NCBI GenBank assembly: GCA_004144595.1
Contig: SEEM01000005.1
Coordinates: 62,001-126,000 of the forward strand
Source of the DNA: Hyphomicrobiales bacterium
GTDB taxonomy: Bacteria; Pseudomonadota; Alphaproteobacteria; Rhizobiales; Beijerinckiaceae
Length of the DNA stretch: 64,000 bases
Direction of reading: 5' to 3'
Shown piece by piece: positions 18,429 to 26,647 of the stretch; the stretch's first letter is position 1, and every line of letters starts with the position of its first letter. The translations under genes and the position numbers were made by a program. The notes beneath the pieces are model-generated. The model was not told the origin of the DNA, did no database searches, and was given only the letters and a program-made list of their open reading frames with translations.

Positions 18429-18719
18429 ATGTTACGACGACCCACACCCGACGAAGCCGAGGCGCTCGCGCTCCAGGCGCTTGCTTTCCTGGCTGCCGAA
18501 CCCGAACGGATCGAGCCTTTTCTGAGCGTGACCGGCCTCAACCCGGCCAATCTGCGCCAAGCCGCCGGCGAGCCGGGCTTTCTCGCCGCCGTGCTCGACC
18601 ATATCGGCTCAAGCGATTCGCTCCTGCTGGAGTTTGCCGGAAATTTAAGGCTGAATCCCGAAATCGTCGCCGATGCGAGGCGCGTTCTCGCCGGGCCGGA
18701 GCCGGACGACTTCTCTTGA
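18429..18719 (+). CDS. DUF3572 family protein
   Basis: 96 aa acidic helical protein of unknown function, of a kind found throughout Hyphomicrobiales. Recognisable parts are DEAEALALQALAFLAAEPERIEPFLSVTGL and the C-terminal GNLRLNPEIVADARRVL. No signal or membrane segment. Its stop codon overlaps the start codon of dinB (TTGA, sharing TG), so the two are translationally coupled. It is read divergently from divK across about 130 nt. Confidence 0.8.
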   Translation: MLRRPTPDEAEALALQALAFLAAEPERIEPFLSVTGLNPANLRQAAGEPGFLAAVLDHIGSSDSLLLEFAGNLRLNPEIVADARRVLAGPEPDDFS

Positions 18720-20065
18720 GCGCCGGCGCGCCCTCGCCGCGCATTCTCTGCCGCGACTGCCTCGCGGATCACGATGTCGGCGGGTCGCTGAAGCGCTGCC
18801 CGGCCTGCGGCTCGCCGCGGCTGCTCGGCCATGCCGAGCGGGACGCCTTGAGTCTGGCCCATATCGATTGCGACGCCTTCTACGCCACGATCGAGAAGCG
18901 CGACGATCCGAGCCTCCAGGACAAGCCGGTGATCGTGGGCGGCGGCAAGCGTGGCGTGGTCTCGACCTGCTGCTACATCGCCCGCACCTATGGCGTGCGC
19001 TCGGCCATGCCGATGTTCAAGGCGCTGAAGGCCTGCCCGGAAGCCGTGGTGGTCAAGCCGAACATGGCCAAATACGTCACGGTCGGCCGCCAGGTGCGCC
19101 AGCTCATGCGCGAGCTCACGCCGCTGGTCGAGCCGCTCTCGATCGACGAGGCCTTCCTCGACCTCTCCGGCACGGAACGGCTGCACCATGCCAGCCCTGC
19201 GGTAACGCTGGCGCGCTTCGCGAGGCATGTCGAGGCCGAGCTCGGCATCACCGTCTCGGTCGGCCTCTCCTATGCCAAGTTCCTGGCCAAGGTCGCCTCC
19301 GATTTCGACAAGCCGCGCGGCTTCTCGATCATCGGGCGGGCCGAGGCCGTCGCGTTCCTGGCGGGGCAGCCGATCAGCCTCATCCCCGGCATGGGCCCGG
19401 CCGGCGTCGCAAAGCTGGCGGAAGGAGGCTTCAAGCTGATCGGTGACCTGCGCGAGGCTCCCGTCGACAAGCTCTTCAAGCTGGCCGGCAAGGACGGACC
19501 GCGCCTCAAGAACCTCGCCAACGGCATCGACGCCCGCCAGGTCACGCCGGAGCGTGAGACCAAGAGCGTCTCAAGCGAGACGACCCTCGATGTCGACCTC
19601 GCACGCTTCGAAGAGCTGGAGCCGATCCTGTGGCGGCTTTGCGAGAAGACCTCGAAACGCCTGAAGGCGCAGGAGCTTGCGGGGAGGTCCATTACGCTGA
19701 AATTGAAGACGGCGGACTTCCACATCATCACCCGCGCCGCCCGCCTGCCCGAGCCGACGCAGCTTGCCGCCCGCCTCTTCGCGGCAGGCCGCGACCTGCT
19801 GAAGCGTGAATGCAACGGCGCGCATTACCGGCTGATCGGCATCGGCGCGAGCGACTTCAGCCCGCCTGAAGCCGCCGACCGGGGCGACCTCGCCGATACC
19901 GCGACGCCGCGCCTGAAGGCGATGGAAGGCGCGCTCGACAAATTGCGCGCCCGCTTCGGCGACGAGGCGATCGGCAAGGGCCTGAGCCTCAGGCTGCCGC
20001 AGCGCCGCGCGTCGGAACCCACTACTTCGCGCAAGGCTCCTGAGGAAGAAGATCCAGACGCGTGA
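18716..20065 (+). CDS. dinB: DNA polymerase IV (DinB) with N-terminal zinc-ribbon extension
   Basis: Y-family translesion DNA polymerase, about 449 aa. The catalytic core starts at LAHIDCDAFYATIEKRDDPSL and carries the second acidic pair in VEPLSIDEAFLDL. Little-finger sequences follow from about residue 290. The TTG start at 18716 overlaps the DUF3572 stop, and translation from there adds about 40 residues with CRDC and CPAC, a four-cysteine ribbon absent from E. coli DinB. The frame is open further upstream but that region encodes DUF3572 in another frame. The C-terminus overlaps the 3' end of the convergent eipB gene by 44 nt. Confidence 0.88.
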   Translation: MSAGAPSPRILCRDCLADHDVGGSLKRCPACGSPRLLGHAERDALSLAHIDCDAFYATIEKRDDPSLQDKPVIVGGGKRGVVSTCCYIARTYGVRSAMPMFKALKACPEAVVVKPNMAKYVTVGRQVRQLMRELTPLVEPLSIDEAFLDLSGTERLHHASPAVTLARFARHVEAELGITVSVGLSYAKFLAKVASDFDKPRGFSIIGRAEAVAFLAGQPISLIPGMGPAGVAKLAEGGFKLIGDLREAPVDKLFKLAGKDGPRLKNLANGIDARQVTPERETKSVSSETTLDVDLARFEELEPILWRLCEKTSKRLKAQELAGRSITLKLKTADFHIITRAARLPEPTQLAARLFAAGRDLLKRECNGAHYRLIGIGASDFSPPEAADRGDLADTATPRLKAMEGALDKLRARFGDEAIGKGLSLRLPQRRASEPTTSRKAPEEEDPDA

Positions 20066-20867
20066 GCGTGCCGCGCAACGAGAAGGTGCCGTAATCGAGC
20101 CGGATCGCGCCCGTGACGCCGTTCTCGTAGAGCTCGAAATTGATGCTGTAGGCCGGCGTCGATTCGCCCGAGCCCGCCTTGAAATAGGAGATGGTCACCG
20201 GCCAGCGCGCCATCGTCTCGAATTCCGGGCGCTGCAGCGGCTTCTCGGAGGGCTCGGTCTCGATGCGCTTCCCGATGATCGAAAGCGTGTCGTAGACCTC
20301 CTTGCCAGAATTCGCGCCGTCATAGAGCCGCACGTTCAGCGTCTTCTGCCCGGCCCGCGCGGCCTGGATCACCGCCTTCATCTGCGCGTTCGGAAACAGG
20401 GCGTCGTTCGCCTCGCGATGGGTCTCGGCCTTGGGTTGGCGCAGCTTCACCTCATAGCCGCTACCGCTCTTCTGCGCGGTGCCGTCGACCGTATCCGGCT
20501 TGGCGCCACCGGTGGAGCTTTCGGTCTTGAAGCGGTAATTCGCGCCGTCACCGGCCTCGAAACTGGTGGTACGGGCATCGATCAGGCGCGGGCCCGACTC
20601 GGTGCCGAGTTGCGTCACCTGCCGGAAGGAGAGCGCGTAGCCCTCGCAGGCATCGCCCGTGAACTCGAAGGCGATGCGGCCCTTTGCCGTTTCGATATTG
20701 CCGGACGGCTTGCCGCTGTCGAGCACGAGGTCATAGACCGCGCGATGCGGCGCCAGCAGCACCCGCTCCGGTGCAGCCTGCGCCCAGGCCGGCATCGCGG
20801 CCAGAACCAGCGTCCCGGCGAAAACCCCGCTCGCGCTCGCCGCGAGCTTCGTGACTGTTCCGTTCAT
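20022..20867 (-). CDS. eipB: Cell envelope integrity protein EipB (DUF1849)
   Basis: Periplasmic beta-spiral protein needed for envelope integrity in Brucella and relatives, about 281 aa. Signal peptide about 1-30 (FAGTLVLAAMPAWAQA). Two cysteines, C74 in GDACEGY and C279 in QEPCAK, correspond to the conserved disulfide pair of the family. Typical stretches are LAPHRAVYDLVLD and a central YRFKTESSTGG. The start is the ATG at 20867. The open frame upstream to 21134 overlaps the ridA gene and is rejected. The gene converges on dinB, with a 44-nt 3' overlap. Confidence 0.85.
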   Translation of the reverse strand: MNGTVTKLAASASGVFAGTLVLAAMPAWAQAAPERVLLAPHRAVYDLVLDSGKPSGNIETAKGRIAFEFTGDACEGYALSFRQVTQLGTESGPRLIDARTTSFEAGDGANYRFKTESSTGGAKPDTVDGTAQKSGSGYEVKLRQPKAETHREANDALFPNAQMKAVIQAARAGQKTLNVRLYDGANSGKEVYDTLSIIGKRIETEPSEKPLQRPEFETMARWPVTISYFKAGSGESTPAYSINFELYENGVTGAIRLDYGTFSLRGTLTRLDLLPQEPCAK

Positions 20868-21063
20868 GCGCCGCTCGTCCGTGTCTGGCCTGTTGCGAAA
20901 TCTAGGTGCATTGCGGCAATGGCGCAAACATGGCGGAGGAGCCGCTCTCAAGCATCGCATCGGCCTTGCCCGCTCGGCATGCCCCGGTGCTTGCGGGCCG
21001 CCCGGCCATCGGCCATGAAAGGCCTGCCCGAATGCACACTGTCTCGCTCGCGGAGCCAAGCCC

Positions 21064-21537
21064 ATGAACGCCGCCGACACCCGACTCGCCGAACTCGGCA
21101 TCACCCTGCCGAGCCCGGCCGCGCCCATCGCCAACTACGTGCCTTATGTGATCACCGGCAACCTGCTGGTCATCTCGGGCCAGATCTGCTTCGGGCTCGA
21201 CGGCAAGCTATCCGACCAGCACAAGGGCAAGCTCGGCGCCGAGATCTTCAACGAAGCCGGGCTCGAAGCCGCGCGCCTCTGCGCCATCAACGTGCTCGCC
21301 CAGGCCAAGGCTGCGCTCGGCGGCGATCTCGGCCGCATCGTGCGCTGCGTCCGCCTCGGCGGCTTCATCAATGCCACCCCGCATTTTGCCGCGCTGCCGG
21401 CGATCATGAACGGCGCCTCCGACCTGATGGTCGAGGTGCTCGGCGATAAGGGCCGCCATGCCCGCTCGACCGTGGGCGTCGCCCAGTTACCGGCCGATGC
21501 CGCCGTCGAGGTCGAAGCCATCTTCGAGATCGCCTGA
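21064..21537 (+). CDS. RidA family protein
   Basis: Member of the YjgF/YER057c/UK114 (RidA) family, 157 aa, which removes reactive enamine/imine intermediates. This is the longer subgroup with a C-terminal GRHARSTVGVAQLPADAAVEVEAIFEIA. The Arg of GRHARS sits where RidA uses Arg for substrate carboxylate binding. It begins a five-gene operon: its TGA shares one base with the ATG of the GDPD gene (TGATG). It is read divergently from eipB. Confidence 0.85.
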   Translation: MNAADTRLAELGITLPSPAAPIANYVPYVITGNLLVISGQICFGLDGKLSDQHKGKLGAEIFNEAGLEAARLCAINVLAQAKAALGGDLGRIVRCVRLGGFINATPHFAALPAIMNGASDLMVEVLGDKGRHARSTVGVAQLPADAAVEVEAIFEIA

Positions 21538-22316
21538 TGCCTCAGGGAGCGCTCAAGGGCGCCGGCCGGCCCGATCTGGGCTGGCTGGTGGCGAGGCCGA
21601 TCGCCCATCGCGGCCTGCATGATCTCGCGGCGGGCGTGATCGAGAACAGCCCGTCCGCCGCCACGGCCGCCATCGCAGGCGGCTTCGGTATCGAATGCGA
21701 CGTCCAACTCACCGCCGATGGCGAAGCGGTCGTGTTTCACGACTTCGTGCTCGACCGGCTGACGGGCCAGACCGGCGCGATCGTGGCGCGCAAGGCGGCG
21801 GAACTCAGCGCCGTGACGCTGAAGGGTTCCGACGATCGCATTCTCACCCTGTCGGCCTTTCTCGACCTGATCGGCGGGCGCGTCCCTGTCGTCATCGAGA
21901 TCAAGAGCCGCTTCGACGGCGATCTCGCGCTGACGAGGCGAACCGTGGACGTCATGGCGGGCTACAGGAGCCATCCGATCGTGATCAAGTCCTTCGATCC
22001 CGCGATCGTGACGGCTTTGCGTGAGCTGGCGCCCGAGATTCCGCGCGGCATCGTCGCGATGAACGCCTATGGTTACGGCGATTACGACAAGCTCTCAGCC
22101 GACCGGAAGCATGCCCTCGCCAATCTCCTGCACTTCACCGAGAGCCGGCCGGACTTCGTCTCCTGGAAGGTCACGGATCTCGACAGCGCCGCGCCCTATC
22201 TCTGCCGCAGCGCGCTGGGCCTGCCGCTGATGAGCTGGACGGTGCGCACGCCGGAGGAGCGGCAGCGGGCCGCCGCCATGGCCGACCAGATGGTCTTCGA
22301 GGGTTTTCGCCCTTGA
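21537..22316 (+). CDS. Glycerophosphodiester phosphodiesterase family protein
   Basis: 259 aa, cytosolic, second GDPD-family enzyme of the window and clearly different from the UgpQ-like one. Motifs are AHRGLHD near residue 22, ENSPSA, ECDVQLTADGEAVVFHDFVLDRLTG and VVIEIKSRF (acidic metal ligand). These members often act on lipid head-group phosphodiesters. The gene overlaps ridA by 1 nt and the acyltransferase-like gene by 4 nt, so it belongs to the same operon and is not tied to glycerophosphate transport. Confidence 0.85.
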   Translation: MPQGALKGAGRPDLGWLVARPIAHRGLHDLAAGVIENSPSAATAAIAGGFGIECDVQLTADGEAVVFHDFVLDRLTGQTGAIVARKAAELSAVTLKGSDDRILTLSAFLDLIGGRVPVVIEIKSRFDGDLALTRRTVDVMAGYRSHPIVIKSFDPAIVTALRELAPEIPRGIVAMNAYGYGDYDKLSADRKHALANLLHFTESRPDFVSWKVTDLDSAAPYLCRSALGLPLMSWTVRTPEERQRAAAMADQMVFEGFRP

Positions 22317-23551
22317 GCGAAGCGGAGCGCGGCGATCTCACCGTTCGTGTCGCGACCTCCCTCAAGGCCGTCCCCGCGGGCGCATGGAACGCCTGCGCCA
22401 ATCCCCATGCGCTGGCGGACGCGATCTCGCCATCCGCCGCGCTGCCGGGCGATCCCGCGCTCGACCGGGACAATCCCTTCGTCAGCCATGAATTCCTCGT
22501 GGCGCTGGAAGACAGCCGCTGCACCGGCGGCCGTACCGGCTGGTCGCCGGCCTATCTCCTCGTCGAGGACGATTCAGGCCAGTTGCTGGCAGCCGCGCCC
22601 AGCTTCCTGAAGAGCCACAGCCAGGGCGAGTACGTTTTCGACCATGGCTGGGCCGACGCCTATGAGCGTGCCGGCGGGCGCTACTATCCGAAGCTTCAGG
22701 TCGCCGCTCCTTTCACCCCCGCCACCGGCCCGCGCCTGCTGGTCGCGGAGGGCATGCGCGCCGAGGAAGCCCGCGCGGCTCTGGTCGGCGGGCTGGAAGC
22801 CTTGCGCGGCCAAACGCGATCCTCCTCGGTCCATGTCACTTTCGTGCAGGAGCCGGATGTCACCACGCTGAAACAGGCCGGCTACATCGAACGCAACGAC
22901 CTGCAGTTCCATTGGCAGAACGAAGGCTTCAAGACCTACGACGATTTTCTCGCGACGCTGGCCTCGCGCAAGCGCAAGGCGCTGAAGCGCGAGCGGCGCG
23001 AGGCGCTCGCCAACGGCATCGCCGTAGATGTCCTCTCCGGCAACGACCTCACCGAGGCGGTCTGGGATGATTTCTTCTCGTTCTATGAGGATACTGGCAC
23101 GCGCAAATGGGGCCGGCCCTATCTCAACCGCGCCTTCTTCTCGGCAGTGGGCGCCGCGATGGGTGAGCGCATCGTGCTGGTGATGGCGAAGCGCGCCGGG
23201 CGCTACATCGCCGGCGCGATCAATTTCCGCGGCGCCAATACGCTCTACGGCCGCAACTGGGGCTGCATCGAGGATCACCCCTTTCTGCATTTCGAGGTCT
23301 GCTACCACCAGGCCATCGATTATGCGATCGCCCATGGCCTGGCCCGCGTCGAAGCCGGCGCGCAGGGCGAGCACAAGCTCGCAAGAGGCTACCGGCCGGT
23401 CATGACGCGCTCGCTGCATCATATCGCCGATCCCGGCCTGCGCCGTCCCGTCGCCGCCTATCTCGCGCAGGAGCGCGAGCAGATCGCGGCGGCCCGCGAA
23501 GCGCTCGCAGCCGAAAGCCCCTTCCGCAAGACGGATACCGCCGATGACTGA
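22313..23551 (+). CDS. FemAB-like GNAT family N-acyltransferase (DUF482)
   Basis: 412 aa, of the DUF482 / peptidogalycan-biosynthesis group with a FemAB-like double GNAT fold. Seen are DRDNPFVSHEFLVALEDS, DHGWADAYERAGGRYYPKLQ, the basic RKRKALKRERREAL and, near the C-terminus, ARVEAGAQGEHKLARGYRPVMTRS. Function of the family is not established; amino-acyl transfer to a lipid or cell-wall acceptor is a guess. The start is TTG, overlapping the GDPD stop as TTGA. The end overlaps the next gene by 8 nt. Confidence 0.8.
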   Translation: MSEAERGDLTVRVATSLKAVPAGAWNACANPHALADAISPSAALPGDPALDRDNPFVSHEFLVALEDSRCTGGRTGWSPAYLLVEDDSGQLLAAAPSFLKSHSQGEYVFDHGWADAYERAGGRYYPKLQVAAPFTPATGPRLLVAEGMRAEEARAALVGGLEALRGQTRSSSVHVTFVQEPDVTTLKQAGYIERNDLQFHWQNEGFKTYDDFLATLASRKRKALKRERREALANGIAVDVLSGNDLTEAVWDDFFSFYEDTGTRKWGRPYLNRAFFSAVGAAMGERIVLVMAKRAGRYIAGAINFRGANTLYGRNWGCIEDHPFLHFEVCYHQAIDYAIAHGLARVEAGAQGEHKLARGYRPVMTRSLHHIADPGLRRPVAAYLAQEREQIAAAREALAAESPFRKTDTADD

Positions 23552-24320
23552 CGCCGCACTCGCAAGTCCGGTCTCAGCGGCACCCGTGTTCTGCGAGGAC
23601 GACGGGCTCAGTTACCGCCGCAGCCTCACCGATTTCACCACGCCGCTCACGCTCGATGACAGCTACCGGATGGCGCATCTGCCTTTGGTCGCGCCGGAGC
23701 ATCCCGGTGTCATCCCCCGGCGAGAGGGCAAGTTCTACGAGATGGGCCGCCACCCGGCGGTCTACTCGCTGGTGCTGCCGGTCGAGGACGGAGCCCTGCG
23801 CGCCTCTCCTGACTTCCTCGCGCTGGAGGCCGAGCTCAAGGCCGCGCCCTTTGCCGGCAAGATCGCCTGGGACATCCTGCCGAGGCGACAGGACCGCCTG
23901 CACGCCACGGTCTGCGGCACGCTCAGCCTCGCCGAGCCTGCGGCTATCTCCGCAGAGACACGCGAAGCCCTGCGCACGATCGGACCCTTCACGGTCGAGC
24001 TGCGCGGGCTCTTCTCCGGCAACGTCAATCGCGGGCGGCTCTACCTCCCGGTCTATCCGGAGAAGCGCGCCGGCCGAAACACGCTGCAGGAGGTGCAGGC
24101 CGCCTTCGGCCGGGCGCCGGGCGACCTCTGGCTCGTGGGTCTCTACAACTTCAGCGATGATCTCGACGCGACCGAGACCGCGTCACTGGCCGATATCGTC
24201 ACCCGCTGGTGGGGCAAACCTCTGCTCCGCCTCACCGTGACGGAGCTTCAGGTGATGGGCGCGAGCGACGACCTCGTCCTCGACGCCCATGTCGAGACCG
24301 TGCTGCCGCTTGGCGCCTGA
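23544..24320 (+). CDS. Hypothetical protein with a 2H-phosphoesterase-like motif
   Basis: 258 aa, family not recognised. The middle part RLHATVCGTLS resembles the first H-x-T motif of 2H phosphoesterases (tRNA ligase-like folds). The expected second H-x-T position, about 105 residues on, reads RLTVTELQVMG, with Arg in place of His. Upstream is a soluble, proline-rich region without signal peptide (SYRMAHLPLVAPEHPGVIPR). It overlaps the acyltransferase gene by 8 nt and is followed after about 90 nt by the HIT gene. I infer a possible nucleotide- or RNA-binding relative of 2H enzymes that may have lost activity, with low certainty. Confidence 0.6.
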   Translation: MTDAALASPVSAAPVFCEDDGLSYRRSLTDFTTPLTLDDSYRMAHLPLVAPEHPGVIPRREGKFYEMGRHPAVYSLVLPVEDGALRASPDFLALEAELKAAPFAGKIAWDILPRRQDRLHATVCGTLSLAEPAAISAETREALRTIGPFTVELRGLFSGNVNRGRLYLPVYPEKRAGRNTLQEVQAAFGRAPGDLWLVGLYNFSDDLDATETASLADIVTRWWGKPLLRLTVTELQVMGASDDLVLDAHVETVLPLGA

Positions 24321-24408
24321 GGCGCGGACATCACCCGGTTCCGCCCTTGACGCTTCAGCCGCCCCGCCGCAGCTTGCGCCTACCCTTTTCGATCCTGCCG
24401 GACCCGCC

Positions 24409-24837
24409 ATGACCGCCTATGATCAATCCAACGTCTTCGCCAAGATCCTGCGCGGCGAGCTGCCCTCCCACACCGTCTACGAGGACGCCGAGACGCTCGC
24501 GATCATGGACATCATGCCGCGCGCCGACGGCCATGTGCTGGTCATCCCCAAGACGCCCTGCCGCAATGTCTTCGATGCGCCGGCCGACGCCCTGAAGGCG
24601 GTGGCGCTGACCACGCAGACGCTGGCGCGCGCCGTGAAGGCAGCCTTCTCGGCCGAAGGCGTCACCATCCAGCAGTTCAACGAGGCCGCCGGCGGCCAGG
24701 TCGTGTTCCATCTCCATGTCCATGTGATGCCGCGCTTCGAGGGCGTGGCGCTGCGCCCGCATACCGGTGCGATGGAGAAAAACGAGGTTCTCGCCAGCAA
24801 TGCCGAGAAAATCCGCGAGGCCCTGAAAAAAATCTGA
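24409..24837 (+). CDS. HIT family protein
   Basis: Histidine-triad nucleotide hydrolase or transferase, 142 aa. The triad is FHLHVHVMPRF near residue 105, preceded by SNVFAKILRGELPSHTVYED and the HVLVIPK motif. Members of this HinT-like branch hydrolyse AMP-amidates or AMP-lysine. The start is the ATG at 24409; an earlier in-frame ATG at 24289 lies within the preceding gene. It closes the ridA-GDPD-acyltransferase-2H operon. Confidence 0.87.
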   Translation: MTAYDQSNVFAKILRGELPSHTVYEDAETLAIMDIMPRADGHVLVIPKTPCRNVFDAPADALKAVALTTQTLARAVKAAFSAEGVTIQQFNEAAGGQVVFHLHVHVMPRFEGVALRPHTGAMEKNEVLASNAEKIREALKKI

Positions 24838-24899
24838 CGAGCCATGTCACAGCGAGGCGAGCTGCCTCGTCTTGTCCTCATCAACCGATGGAGACAATC

Positions 24900-25370
24900 A
24901 TGAGCCAACGCCTCAACGCCTTCCAGGTCGCTCCCGAAGCCTACAAGGCCATGCTGGTCCTGCAGGATTACGTCAATCAATCGGCGCTTGAGCACAGCCT
25001 GATGGAGCTGGTGAAGATACGCGCCTCGCAGATCAACCGCTGCGCCTATTGCCTGCACATGCATATCCTCGATGCGCGCAAGGCCGGGGAGACCGAGACC
25101 CGCATCAATCTCCTCAGCGCCTGGGACGAATCGGAGCTCTATACGCCCCGCGAGCGCGCTGCCCTGCGCTGGACGGAAGAGCTGACGCGCGTGGCCGAGC
25201 GGAGCCCGAGTGACGCGGCTTACGCCGAGCTCCGGGAGCATTTCAGCGAGAAGGACAGCGTCGATCTGTCCTTCGCCATCGGCGCGATCAACACCTGGAA
25301 CCGCATCAATTGCGGCTTCCGTACGCGCCACCCGGCCGACCGGCCGCGCAAGACCGAGGCTGCCGCCTGA
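24900..25370 (+). CDS. Carboxymuconolactone decarboxylase / AhpD-like peroxidase-fold protein
   Basis: About 156 aa. The AhpD redox signature is CAYCLHMHILDARKAG (Cys-x-x-Cys with a His three residues on). An N-terminal helix (EHSLMELVKIRASQINR) and a C-terminal segment ending in CGFRTRHP follow the usual fold. It may reduce peroxides or aldehydes by the thiol pair. I use the ATG at 24900, with GGAG about 7 nt upstream, over the ATG at 24888. An ECF41-type sigma gene begins 20 nt after its stop, a gene pair known for that sigma family. Confidence 0.87.
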   Translation: MSQRLNAFQVAPEAYKAMLVLQDYVNQSALEHSLMELVKIRASQINRCAYCLHMHILDARKAGETETRINLLSAWDESELYTPRERAALRWTEELTRVAERSPSDAAYAELREHFSEKDSVDLSFAIGAINTWNRINCGFRTRHPADRPRKTEAAA

Positions 25371-25389
25371 TGACACCGCTCCGGCGCGC

Positions 25390-26280
25390 ATGACGGGCGC
25401 GCCTGCCAGCCCTTTCGAGGCAAACCGGTCCTACCTGACCCGCCTCGCCTACCGCATGCTCGGCTCGCTCAGCGACGCCGAGGATGTCGTGCAGGATGCG
25501 TGGCTGCGCTGGCACGAATCCGTGCCCGGAGCGATCGCGAACCCGCGCGCCTGGCTCGGGCGCGTGGTGACGCGGCTTTGCCTCGACCTGATGAAATCGG
25601 CCCGGCGCAAGCGCGAAACCTATGTCGGCGGCTGGTTGCCCGAGCCCCTGATCGAGGCGATCGGCAGCGCGCCCAGCGCCGACGAGGCGATCGATGTTCC
25701 CTATGCGCTCCAGCTCGCGCTGGAACGGCTCTCCCCGCTGGAGCGTGCCGCCTTCCTGCTGCACGACGTCTTCGATCTGCCTTTCGCGGAGATTGCCGAC
25801 ACGCTCGGCCGCAGCGAGACGGCTTGCCGCCAGCTCGTCTCGCGGGCGCGCCGCCATGCCCGCGAGGAGGATGGCCCGCGCCATCCGCTCTCGCCCGACG
25901 AGGCAAGGCGCTATGCGAAAGCCTTCTTCGACGCCGCCCACAGCACCGACGCCACCATCCTGAAGAGTATGCTCGCCCAAGACGCGATCCTGCGCGCCGA
26001 TGGCGGCGGCAAGGTCAATTCGGTGCTGAACCCGATCCTCGGCAGCGACAGGATCGCCCGCTTCTTCGCCGGCATCAGCCGCCATGTCGAGCGGCAGGCA
26101 CGCGCGACGACGCGCTATGAGTTCGTGACGATCAACGGCCTGCCCGGCTATGTCAGCCTTGAGCGCGGCGAGACCGTGCAGGCGATGGCTCTCGACATCC
26201 GCGACGGGGCGGTGGCCGCGATCTACATCATCCGCAACCCCGACAAGCTCCGCCACGTCATACGATTGCTGGAAGCTTAG
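25390..26280 (+). CDS. ECF41-type RNA polymerase sigma factor (SigJ-like)
   Basis: Alternative sigma factor, 296 aa, with sigma-2 (YLTRLAYRMLGSLSDAEDVVQDAWLRW), sigma-4 (LSPLERAAFLLHDVFDLPFAEIADTLGRSETACRQLVSRAR) and a C-terminal SnoaL-like domain. Features that place it in ECF41 are the linker WLPEPL, the DGGGK motif near residue 205 and NPDKL near residue 283. In this group the C-terminal domain controls activity in place of a separate anti-sigma factor, and the usual target is a neighbouring AhpD/carboxymuconolactone decarboxylase, oxidoreductase or epimerase gene, here the one just upstream. The start is the ATG at 25390, 20 nt after that gene. Confidence 0.88.
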   Translation: MTGAPASPFEANRSYLTRLAYRMLGSLSDAEDVVQDAWLRWHESVPGAIANPRAWLGRVVTRLCLDLMKSARRKRETYVGGWLPEPLIEAIGSAPSADEAIDVPYALQLALERLSPLERAAFLLHDVFDLPFAEIADTLGRSETACRQLVSRARRHAREEDGPRHPLSPDEARRYAKAFFDAAHSTDATILKSMLAQDAILRADGGGKVNSVLNPILGSDRIARFFAGISRHVERQARATTRYEFVTINGLPGYVSLERGETVQAMALDIRDGAVAAIYIIRNPDKLRHVIRLLEA

Positions 26281-26296
26281 ACAGTGCGGACCACGA

Positions 26297-26430
26297 CTGT
26301 CATTCCGGGGCTTCGCGCAGCGAAGAGCCCGGAACCCAGGACCGGGTGAGACTTCTCACGCGGAGTTGCAGACCGCTCGACCCGTCGTGGATTCCGGGTT
26401 CGCGCCTCCGGCGCGCTCCGGAACGACAAG
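26297..26430. repeat. Intergenic palindromic repeat, family A (copy 1)
   Basis: An imperfect inverted repeat between the sigma gene and azlD. It opens with TGTCATTCCGGGGCTTCGC and has GGAACCCAGGACCGGGTG, then the mirror GGATTCCGGGTTCGCG and CGGAACGACA at the right end. The blocks recur at 44521-44562 and 46867-47019. Its position between two convergent genes fits a bidirectional terminator or REP-like element. Confidence 0.65.
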
Positions 26431-26437
26431 GCTGTGC

Positions 26438-26647
26438 CTAGCCCGCAAGCAGCCAGACGCCGCCGATCAGGATGGTCTCTCCGGCGAGCATCGCGAGCAT
26501 CATCCGGCGCTTGTCGAAGAGCATGACGGCCGCGGCCGCAAAGCCGACCGCGAGCCAGCGCCAGATCTCCGTCGGCAGCACGGCGAAGAGTATCAGCGCG
26601 AGATAAGGCCAGAACGGCCCGTCGAGTACGGCGATCGGCTGGGTCAT
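26438..26647 (-). CDS. azlD: AzlD family branched-chain amino acid exporter subunit (short)
   Basis: Small membrane protein, 69 aa, with about two hydrophobic segments. It partners AzlC, encoded directly upstream on the minus strand with a 4-nt overlap (ATGA), so the pair is translationally coupled. Readable is FWPYLALILFAVLPTEIWRWLAVGF, followed by the closing KRRMMLAMLAGETILIGGVWLLAG. AzlD proteins normally have about 100 residues and four helices; here the part between WRWL and the last helix pair is short, as if about 30-40 residues were deleted in frame. Confidence 0.7.
   Translation of the reverse strand: MTQPIAVLDGPFWPYLALILFAVLPTEIWRWLAVGFAAAAVMLFDKRRMMLAMLAGETILIGGVWLLAG

Noticed and set aside
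20868-21134. N-terminal extension of the EipB frame
   Set aside because: It overlaps the ridA start and lacks signal-like sequence; the ATG at 20867 starts directly before a good signal peptide.
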